Shown: positions 8,835-15,399 of the stretch, in pieces | How positions within the stretch are numbered: position 1 is the stretch's first letter | Layout of the letters: each line of letters opens with the position of its first letter | Assembly: GCA_015519975.1 (NCBI GenBank) | Contig: WIAL01000004.1 | Coordinates: 22,168 to 86,167 of the forward strand | From: Hydrogenothermaceae bacterium | GTDB lineage: Bacteria > Aquificota > Aquificia > Aquificales > Hydrogenothermaceae | Reading direction: 5' to 3' | Length of the DNA stretch: 64,000 nucleotides | Made by a program: the position numbers and the translations under genes | The notes under the pieces: generated by a model | Seen by the model: only the letters and a program-made list of their open reading frames with translations | The model's database searches: none | What the model was told of the DNA's origin: nothing

Positions 8835-9368
8835 ATGGCAGAAAAGCAAATTAAAATTGTGGTGTCTGGTCCATATGCAGCTGGAAAAACTCAATTTATA
8901 AACACAGTTAGTGAAATTCAAACAGTCCAGACAGAAGCAAAAACTACCAAAACGGGTGAAAAAGAAAAGAAATCCCATACAACCGTTGCTATGGATTTTG
9001 GTAAAATCCGCATTGATGATGAACATGTCCTTTACTTATTTGGAACTCCAGGTCAGTCTAGATTTGATTTCATGTGGGATATCCTTGGTAAAGGAATGGT
9101 AGGACTTATAGTTTTAGTTGACAGTACAGATCCAAGCACTTTCCATGAGGCGAGAAGAATTATTAACTTTTTTGAAGCAAGATATCCATCTCCTTTTGTT
9201 GTAGGATGTAATAAACAAGATTTAGAGGGAGCATGGGACCCAGAAGATATTAGAACCGCTTTAGACCTTGATGAAGATGTTAAAGTTATTCCTTTAGTGG
9301 CGCTAAACAAAGACAGCGTTAAAAATGTTCTTTTAGAACTATTAGAAGAAATAGCCCATCATATTTAG
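8835..9368 (+). CDS. Small Ras-like GTPase (MglA/CvnD-type)
   Basis: A 177-residue P-loop GTPase of the bacterial Ras/Arf-like group. The P-loop is GPYAAGKT (residues 11-18). A threonine-rich switch region carries HTTVAMDFG, G3 is FGTPGQSRF, and G4 is NKQDLEG. In this group the G3 is often DTPGQ or GTPGQ, so the GTP preference is plausible. It closes the HAMP, Glu-rich, roadblock, DUF4388 gene set, an arrangement comparable in parts to MglAB and to the actinobacterial Cvn conservons. The stop codon lies 2 bases from the convergent amidohydrolase stop. Confidence 0.88.
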   Translation: MAEKQIKIVVSGPYAAGKTQFINTVSEIQTVQTEAKTTKTGEKEKKSHTTVAMDFGKIRIDDEHVLYLFGTPGQSRFDFMWDILGKGMVGLIVLVDSTDPSTFHEARRIINFFEARYPSPFVVGCNKQDLEGAWDPEDIRTALDLDEDVKVIPLVALNKDSVKNVLLELLEEIAHHI

Positions 9369-9373
9369 GGCTA
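9352..9373. terminator. Possible weak bidirectional terminator over the convergent stops
   Basis: TAGCCC (9352-9357) pairs with GGGCTA (9368-9373) around a 10-base loop. The stem spans the stop codons of the GTPase gene and the convergent amidohydrolase gene. CTTTTCT follows on the plus strand. The stem is short, so confidence is low. Confidence 0.3.
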
Positions 9374-10681
9374 CTTTTCTAAAACTTTATTTTTCCAGTA
9401 ATTTGCTTTTTCGATAAGATGTTCTTTATCAAAAACTAGAACTTTTTTATTTAAAACTTTTAATTCCCCACTTATTATTACAGTGTCAACATCTTTTCCG
9501 TTTGAAGAGTAAACAATTTGAGTATATGGATCAAATAAAGGCTGAAGATGTGGATCATTAATATCTATGAGCACTATATCTGCATTTTTACCTGTTTCTA
9601 AACTTCCAAGTTTGTCTTCCTTTCTTATAGCTTTAGCTCCTTCTATTGTAGCCATTTTTAAAGCCTGCCTTGCATTTAAAACTGTAGGGTCAAGATTGTA
9701 GCCTTTGTGTAATTTTGCTGCAGTAGATATTTCTCCAATTATATCTAAATCATCATTTGAAGCAGTTCCATCTGTTCCTATACCTACTACTATACCTTTT
9801 TCTATCATTTTAGGGATAGGTGCAACTCCTGATGCAAGTTTTAAATTACTTTCTGGGCAGTGGGCAATTTTTACCTTGTTTTCAGCAATTATATCAATTT
9901 CTTCTTCTGTTGGATGAACCATATGAGCTGCTAAAACTCTTTCATTTAAAACTCCAAGCTGCTTTAAATGTTTTACTGGAGTATTTCCGTATCTTTCTTT
10001 TATATCATTTACTTCAAACTGGGTTTCAGAAACGTGAATATGATATAAAGTATCGTATTTTTCTGCTAGCTCAAAAGCTTTCTTTAGAGTTTGTGGAGAA
10101 CAAGTATAAGGAGCGTGAGGTCCTACTGCAGGAAAAACATTTTCATCTTTTTCAAACTGTTTTATAAACTCTTCTGTTTTTTGCAAGCCTTCATCTGGAG
10201 TTTTTGCTCCTGGAGTTGGAAAGTCAAGAATCCCTGTACACAGCACTGCCCTAATACCTGATTCTTTAACTGACTGGGCAACAGCATCTTCATAAAAATA
10301 CATATCTACGAATGTTGTTATGCCGTTTCTAAGCATTTCATAAATGGCTGTATCTGTTCCATCTTTTACAAACTCATAACTTACAAGTTTTCCTTCTGCA
10401 GGCCAGATGTATTCTTCAAGCCAAACCTTTAAAGGGTTGTCGCTACCGTAACCTCTTAAAAGTGTCATTGCTGCGTGTGTATGTGTATTTATAAGACCCG
10501 GGATAGCGATTTTATTTTTTCCTGTGATTGTTTTTCCAAAGTATTCATTTTTTTTATTTTCTCCGATATCTATAATTTTCCCATCTTTTATAACAATATC
10601 TGCGTTTTTGTACTCTGTTAAATTTTCGTCCATTGTAAGAATGTAAGAAATATCTGTTAAAATCAGATCTGCCTTTTTCAA
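9371..10681 (-). CDS. Amidohydrolase: MTA/SAH deaminase or aminofutalosine deaminase
   Basis: A 436-residue metal-dependent amidohydrolase of the MTA/SAH/aminofutalosine deaminase family, replacing a purine 6-amino group with a keto group. The metal-binding HTHAAM is near residue 67, and HVSETQFE and a C-terminal GTDGTASNDDLD are present. General annotation would be 5-methylthioadenosine/S-adenosylhomocysteine deaminase (mtaD). Its stop is 12 bases from the mqnC start side of the cluster, on the same strand. Family members in futalosine-pathway bacteria deaminate 6-aminodeoxyfutalosine (MqnX role), so that role is a serious alternative here. Sequence alone does not decide between the substrates. 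Confidence 0.85.
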   Translation of the reverse strand: MKKADLILTDISYILTMDENLTEYKNADIVIKDGKIIDIGENKKNEYFGKTITGKNKIAIPGLINTHTHAAMTLLRGYGSDNPLKVWLEEYIWPAEGKLVSYEFVKDGTDTAIYEMLRNGITTFVDMYFYEDAVAQSVKESGIRAVLCTGILDFPTPGAKTPDEGLQKTEEFIKQFEKDENVFPAVGPHAPYTCSPQTLKKAFELAEKYDTLYHIHVSETQFEVNDIKERYGNTPVKHLKQLGVLNERVLAAHMVHPTEEEIDIIAENKVKIAHCPESNLKLASGVAPIPKMIEKGIVVGIGTDGTASNDDLDIIGEISTAAKLHKGYNLDPTVLNARQALKMATIEGAKAIRKEDKLGSLETGKNADIVLIDINDPHLQPLFDPYTQIVYSSNGKDVDTVIISGELKVLNKKVLVFDKEHLIEKANYWKNKVLEK

Positions 10682-10693
10682 TTTATCCTCCTT

Positions 10694-11800
10694 TTAATCA
10701 AAGTATCTAACTATATTATAGTAAGTATCCCTTTGAGCAGGTATAAATCCTGCCTCTTTAATGATTTTTGCCATCTTTTCAGGTTTTGGATAAGAAACTG
10801 GCAGTCCTGTTGATGTTACAACATTTTCCTCAATCATTGTGCTTCCAAGGTCATTTGCCCCAAAGTGAAGTCCAACAGGTCCTACCTTCATTGTCTGTGT
10901 AACGTGGGAAGACTGGATGTTTTCAAAATTATCTAAAAATATTCTTGAAACTGCTAAAACTTTCAGATACCATACAGATGTAGCCGGTTCTAAAAAGTCA
11001 AGCTGTGTTCCACCTTTTTGGAATGTCCATGGTATAAATGCTGTAAAATATCCTTTATTGTTTTTTAGTGAATAATCCTGTAAGTTTCTAACATTTGATA
11101 GATGTTCTATTATATGTTTAGGTTTTTCAACGTGTCCAAACATCATTGTAGCAGTTGATTTCATGCCAAGTTCATGGGCTGTTTTGTGAACTTCAAGCCA
11201 CTGCTGGGTAGTTGTTTTATTTGAAGATATTAATACCCTTACTTCATCAGAAAGTATTTCAGCTCCTCCTCCAGGAAGGCTGTCAAGACCAGCTTCTTTT
11301 AAAACTGATAAAACTTCTTTGTAGCTCATTTTTTCAAGTTTTGCTATGTAGTTTATCTCTGTTGCAGATAAGCTGTGAATATGAATATCAGGAAATCTTT
11401 CTTTTATTCCTTTAAAAAGCTGAACATAAAAATCAAGTCTTAAATCTGGGTTTAATCCCCCCTGCATTAAAAGGGTTGTACCGCCCCAGTCTACAAGCTC
11501 CTGAACTTTTTTATATATTTCTTCAAAATCTAAAACGTAGGCATCTTTATCTGATTTTCTTTTTTGAAATGCGCAGAACTTACACCCTGCAACGCAAACG
11601 TTTGTATAATTTACATTTCTATCTACAACAAAAGTTGCCACATTATCAGGATGTTTTTTATTTCTAATATAGTTTGCAAGTTTTCCAAGTGTTAGAAGTT
11701 CTTCGTTTTCAAGAAGATACAATGCCTCTTCTTCTGTGATTCTTTCATTATTTTTTATTTTGCTGAATATGTACTCTGTTTCTTTATTTAAAGTAATCAT
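10694..11800 (-). CDS. mqnC: Cyclic dehypoxanthinylfutalosine synthase (radical SAM)
   Basis: A 368-residue radical SAM enzyme of the futalosine menaquinone pathway. The [4Fe-4S] cysteines are in CVAGCKFC (residues 71-78). MQGGLNPDL, HSLSATEI and the FIPWTFQ segment (rather than the FIPLAFH type) point to MqnC rather than MqnE. The C-terminal LGSTMIEENVV is typical. It lies between carB (9 bases upstream) and the amidohydrolase gene (12 bases downstream) in one minus-strand run. A menaquinone route fits a respiratory chain with the small cytochromes c found in this window. Confidence 0.88.
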   Translation of the reverse strand: MITLNKETEYIFSKIKNNERITEEEALYLLENEELLTLGKLANYIRNKKHPDNVATFVVDRNVNYTNVCVAGCKFCAFQKRKSDKDAYVLDFEEIYKKVQELVDWGGTTLLMQGGLNPDLRLDFYVQLFKGIKERFPDIHIHSLSATEINYIAKLEKMSYKEVLSVLKEAGLDSLPGGGAEILSDEVRVLISSNKTTTQQWLEVHKTAHELGMKSTATMMFGHVEKPKHIIEHLSNVRNLQDYSLKNNKGYFTAFIPWTFQKGGTQLDFLEPATSVWYLKVLAVSRIFLDNFENIQSSHVTQTMKVGPVGLHFGANDLGSTMIEENVVTSTGLPVSYPKPEKMAKIIKEAGFIPAQRDTYYNIVRYFD

Positions 11801-11809
11801 ACTTTACCT

Positions 11810-13492
11810 CTAATTTTCGCTGTCTCTGTAAGTAATAACTTCTCCATTTTCGTCAATTTTTCCACTTAAGCTTTCGTAAGATGAGTAATAATAAGGAGTG
11901 TAAGCTTTAAATTCTGCAGCACACGTATCTACTACTTTGTAAGAAACAGTAATTCTTCTTTCTCTTATTTTATCTTCAGTAGTTTTTAGTAGCCTTGCAA
12001 GTTCTTTGTCTGAAAAGCCCCATTTTTTTGCTTTTTCAAGCTCACAGTCTGTAATAGTTGCAAGGGTTTTTGTTTGAAGCTGTTTCTCAAAATCTATTAT
12101 TTCTTTGATTTGATTTAGAAACCATTTATCTATGTGTGATAAAGCATAAATATCATCTACACTCAATCCTCTTCTAAATGCCTCTGCTATGTACCATGGT
12201 CTATCTTCATTTGGTGTCAGTATTTTCTGCTTTATTTTTTCATCGTCTTCTTTTTCAAGTCCTATATAAAAACCGTATCTGCCAAGTTCCAGACTTCTTA
12301 AAGCTTTTTGAAAACTTTCTTTAAACGTTCTACCTATAGCCATTACCTCTCCAACAGATTTCATCATAGTTGTAAGTGTTGGATCTGCTTCTGGGAACTT
12401 TTTAAAATCAAATCTTGGTATTTTTGTAACAATGTAGTCAATAGAAGGTTCAAATGATGCAGGAGTTTCTTTTGTAATATCATTTGGAAGTTCATCAAGA
12501 GTATATCCAACTGCAAGTTTTGCTGCAATTTTTGCAATAGGAAAGCCTGTTGCTTTAGAAGCAAGGGCAGATGAGCGGGAAACTCTTGGATTCATTTCAA
12601 TAACGTAAAATTCTCCAGTTTTTGGATTTTGCGAAAACTGAACGTTTGAACCACCTGTTTCTACTCCAATTTCTCTAATTACGGCTATAGAGTAGTCTCT
12701 GAGTATTTGATATTCTTTATCTGTAAGAGTCATTGCCGGAGCTATTGTTATACTATCTCCAGTATGAACTCCCATTGGATCGAAATTTTCTATAGAACAT
12801 ATAATAATCGCATTATCTTTTTTGTCTCTCATAACTTCCATCTCAAACTCTTTCCAGCCAAGGACAGATTCTTCTAAAAGAACCTCATGAACAGGAGATG
12901 CTTCAAGTCCTGCTTTAACTTTCATATAGAACTCATCTTTGTTATATGCAATACTTCCACCTGTCCCGCCAAGTGTGAATGAAGGTCTTATAATAACAGG
13001 AAACCCTATCCAGTCTATTATTTCTTCAGCTTCTGCTATTGATTTAACTACTTTACTTTTTGGCATTTTAAGGCCTATTTTTTCCATAGCTTCTTTAAAA
13101 AGGTCTCTATCTTCTGCCTTTTTTATTGCTTCATAATTAGCACCTATCATCTGAACGTTATATTTATCTAAAATCCCTTTTTCATAAAGATCTATTGCAA
13201 GATTTAAAGCTGTCTGTCCACCAAGGGTTGGAAGAAGTGCATCTGGTCTTTCTTTTTCTATTATTTTTTCTAAAACTGGAGTGATTAAAGGTTCAATGTA
13301 TGTTTTATCTGCGATCTCTGGGTCTGTCATTATAGTCGCAGGGTTTGAATTTACAAGGATTACTTCGTATCCTTCTTCTTTTAAGGCTTTTGCTCCCTGT
13401 GTTCCTGAATAATCAAATTCAGCTGCCTGTCCGATAATTATAGGTCCTGAACCAATTAAGAGAATTCGGTGGATATCTGTTCTTTTTGGCAT
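11810..13492 (-). CDS. carB: Carbamoyl-phosphate synthase large subunit, N-terminal half
   Basis: Carbamoyl-phosphate synthase makes carbamoyl phosphate for arginine and pyrimidine synthesis. This 560-residue protein holds only the carboxyphosphate ATP-grasp half and the oligomerisation domain; full-length CarB is about 1,070 residues. It begins with the family N-terminus [20 protein letters not shown] and has [17 protein letters not shown] and [20 protein letters not shown]. The stop is clean, and mqnC follows 9 bases later, so this is a genuine split gene rather than a frameshift in view. Aquifex has the same division. The C-terminal half is not in this window. Confidence 0.93.
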   Translation of the reverse strand: MPKRTDIHRILLIGSGPIIIGQAAEFDYSGTQGAKALKEEGYEVILVNSNPATIMTDPEIADKTYIEPLITPVLEKIIEKERPDALLPTLGGQTALNLAIDLYEKGILDKYNVQMIGANYEAIKKAEDRDLFKEAMEKIGLKMPKSKVVKSIAEAEEIIDWIGFPVIIRPSFTLGGTGGSIAYNKDEFYMKVKAGLEASPVHEVLLEESVLGWKEFEMEVMRDKKDNAIIICSIENFDPMGVHTGDSITIAPAMTLTDKEYQILRDYSIAVIREIGVETGGSNVQFSQNPKTGEFYVIEMNPRVSRSSALASKATGFPIAKIAAKLAVGYTLDELPNDITKETPASFEPSIDYIVTKIPRFDFKKFPEADPTLTTMMKSVGEVMAIGRTFKESFQKALRSLELGRYGFYIGLEKEDDEKIKQKILTPNEDRPWYIAEAFRRGLSVDDIYALSHIDKWFLNQIKEIIDFEKQLQTKTLATITDCELEKAKKWGFSDKELARLLKTTEDKIRERRITVSYKVVDTCAAEFKAYTPYYYSSYESLSGKIDENGEVITYRDSEN

Positions 13493-13562
13493 TAATTTAC
13501 CTCTTGGATACTTTTGAGATATTATTTTATCATTTATTCAAAACAAGGTTAAGGAGAAGAAA

Positions 13563-14114
13563 GTGAAAGAAAAGGCTGTTTTTTTAGATAGAGACGGCGT
13601 GATTAATAAGGATTATGGATATGTACATAAAGTAGAAAATTTTGAAATTTATCCGGAGGTTTTCCCTGCTTTAAAGAAACTGCAGGAAGCTGGCTTTAGG
13701 CTTTTAGTGGTTACAAATCAGTCCGGAATAGCTGTTGGATACTATACTGAAGAGGATTTTAAGAAAGTTACCGAGCATATGCTGTCAATTTTTGAAAAAG
13801 AAGATATAAAAATAGATAAAGTTTATTACTGCCCACATCATCCAGAAGGTATAATTCCGGAACTTACTATGAAATGTGACTGCAGGAAACCTGAAAGTGG
13901 AATGATAAGACAGGGTATTAAAGAATTTAATATAGACCCTTCAAGCTCTTTTTTAATAGGAGATAAAGAAACAGACATAAAAGCAGCACATAAAGAAGGA
14001 TTAAAGGCTGCTTTAGTAAAAACAGGTCAGGGTATGAAATATTTAAACAATACAACGGCTGATTATGTAGCAGAGAATATTTTAGATGCAGTGGAAAACT
14101 TCATATTAAAATAA
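13563..14114 (+). CDS. gmhB: D-glycero-D-manno-heptose-1,7-bisphosphate 7-phosphatase
   Basis: A 183-residue HAD-family phosphatase that removes the 7-phosphate during ADP-heptose synthesis for lipopolysaccharide core. The catalytic FLDRDGVIN is at residues 7-15. The structural zinc ligands appear as CPHHPEG followed by CDCRKP near residues 97-120. GDKETDIKAA near residue 140 is the final HAD motif. The start is GTG preceded by AAGGAGAAGAAA. The companion adenylyltransferase is at 58623-59090, so the heptose genes are scattered. Confidence 0.93.
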   Translation: MKEKAVFLDRDGVINKDYGYVHKVENFEIYPEVFPALKKLQEAGFRLLVVTNQSGIAVGYYTEEDFKKVTEHMLSIFEKEDIKIDKVYYCPHHPEGIIPELTMKCDCRKPESGMIRQGIKEFNIDPSSSFLIGDKETDIKAAHKEGLKAALVKTGQGMKYLNNTTADYVAENILDAVENFILK

Positions 14115-14142
14115 ACTTCTTCTTTTTAAAATATTCATATAT

Positions 14143-14148
14143 TATAAT
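14143..14148 (+). promoter_or_regulatory. Candidate -10 element for the second roadblock gene
   Basis: TATAAT at 14143-14148 lies 34 bases before the roadblock ATG at 14183 in a 68-bp gap. No good -35 was recognised. The surrounding sequence is AT-rich, so chance matches are likely. Confidence 0.35.
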
Positions 14149-14182
14149 ATATTTATTAAAACATTAATTAAAGAGGGATAGC

Positions 14183-14545
14183 ATGAATAAATTTGAAAAA
14201 ATCTTAAAAGACTTGGTTTTTAACACAGGAGCAGAAGGTGCAGTATTAATAAGCCCTGATGGACTTGCAATAGCTTCTACATTTAATGAAAGCTATGATG
14301 AGGAAAGAGCTGCTGCTATGGGAGCTGCAATTCTATCTCTTTCAGAAAGGGTAGTTTCTGAACTTAACAAAGGATTTTTAGAACAAGTATATGTAAAAGG
14401 AAAAGATGGTTACGTATTATTTACAGGAATTGAGGATTTTGCAGTTCTTGGAATTATGACTGATAACAAGGTTAAACTTGGATTATTATTAATGGAAGTT
14501 AAAAAGGCTGTAAAAGAAATAAGTAACGAAGTGGTCTTAGTGTAA
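14183..14545 (+). CDS. Second roadblock/LC7 protein, paralogue of 7773-8132
   Basis: A 120-residue roadblock/LC7 protein. It repeats the core of the first copy almost residue for residue: GAEGAVLISPDGLAIAS, AAAMGAAILSLSERVVSEL, GYVLFTGIEDFAVLGI. The C-termini differ. It is followed 32 bases later by a V4R-like protein rather than by a GTPase, so it may form a separate sensing pair or share the GTPase encoded at 8835. AGAGGGATAGC precedes the ATG. Confidence 0.87.
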   Translation: MNKFEKILKDLVFNTGAEGAVLISPDGLAIASTFNESYDEERAAAMGAAILSLSERVVSELNKGFLEQVYVKGKDGYVLFTGIEDFAVLGIMTDNKVKLGLLLMEVKKAVKEISNEVVLV

Positions 14546-14577
14546 TTTATTTATTAGGTTTATTAAGGGAGTTTGTA

Positions 14578-15099
14578 ATGGAAATAAAAGGTGAAATTAA
14601 TAAAGAAGTTATAAACACCCTTGTGAATTTAATGAAAAATGTAATAGGTGAAAAAGGTGTTAATGTTGTTTTAAATAAATTAGGAAACACTGAAGATATG
14701 GAAGGCAAGGAAGTTATATATGCATTTGCTGAGGAGACTCAAAATTTACTTGGAGAAAAAGGAGCATATGCCTCTTTAAGACAGGTAGGCAGAGAATTAG
14801 CAAGAACTCTTATGAAACAGTATCCAGAAGAAGAATGGGAGGAAGTTTTAGAAACGGCTTTAAATGATTTTGGATTTGCAAGGAAAATAGAAAAGGAAGA
14901 TAACTGTGCTTTTATATGCGGATGTGTTTTTTATGAAATATTGAATAAAAACGGTTTTAAACCAGTCCAGCATGCAGTTTGTTGGGCAGGTTGGGGTTTT
15001 ATAGAAGGATTTGTTGGTAAAATGAAAGGTATAAAAGGAATACACTGGAAAGAAAGGGATTTTGAAAATGAAAAGTGTAAATTTGAATTCTTAGTTTAA
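14578..15099 (+). CDS. V4R-like (heme-NO/hydrocarbon-binding fold) protein
   Basis: A 173-residue soluble protein. The middle (GEKGAYASLRQVGRELARTLMKQYP, residues 61-85, broken here as the GAYASLRQVG and ELARTLMKQYP parts) and the end (CVFYEILNKNGFKPVQHAVCWAGWGFIEG) resemble the V4R small-ligand-binding domain. Cysteines near residues 108, 112, 114 and 131 could bind metal or a ligand. V4R domains bind hydrophobic or aromatic compounds or serve as adaptors. It follows the roadblock paralogue and is probably cotranscribed with it. The ligand is unknown, and the family call is by pattern. Confidence 0.6.
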   Translation: MEIKGEINKEVINTLVNLMKNVIGEKGVNVVLNKLGNTEDMEGKEVIYAFAEETQNLLGEKGAYASLRQVGRELARTLMKQYPEEEWEEVLETALNDFGFARKIEKEDNCAFICGCVFYEILNKNGFKPVQHAVCWAGWGFIEGFVGKMKGIKGIHWKERDFENEKCKFEFLV

Positions 15100-15121
15100 A
15101 AGGTAGGGAAATTCCTACCTT
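15100..15121. terminator. Bidirectional terminator between V4R-like and HU genes
   Basis: AAGGTAGG pairs with CCTACCTT around a 6-base loop, giving a stem of at least 8 bp. TATTTT follows on the plus strand and CTTTTAAACT on the minus strand. It lies between two convergent genes and covers the last codons of the HU-like gene. Confidence 0.75.
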
Positions 15122-15399
15122 ATTTTAAAAAGTGCATTTTTCAAAACTTTTCCCATTTTAAAATGAACGGTTTTTCTTTCTGGAATTTCTATTTTCTCAC
15201 CTGTTTTGGGATTTCTTGCCAACTTTGAGTTTATCTCTTTTACTTTAAAACTTCCAAGACCTCTGATTTCTATTCTGTCATTATTTTTTAAAGCATCTAT
15301 CATAGCTTCAAAAGTCCCATCTACCACCTTTTTTATTTCACTTTTTTTGTATTTTTTTAATTTTTTGTGAAGTGCATCAACTATGTCAGATTTATTCAT
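15115..15399 (-). CDS. HU/IHF-family DNA-binding protein
   Basis: A 94-residue histone-like protein that bends and compacts DNA as a dimer. MNKSDIVDALHKKLKKYKK forms the N-terminal helices. GLGSFKVKEINSKLARNPKTG (RNPKTGE being the flexible beta-arm signature) and VHFKMGKVLKNAL complete the fold. The sequence does not separate HU from IHF. It overlaps ileS by 4 bases and is therefore read after it in the same transcript. A terminator hairpin covers its end. Confidence 0.93.
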   Translation of the reverse strand: MNKSDIVDALHKKLKKYKKSEIKKVVDGTFEAMIDALKNNDRIEIRGLGSFKVKEINSKLARNPKTGEKIEIPERKTVHFKMGKVLKNALFKIR

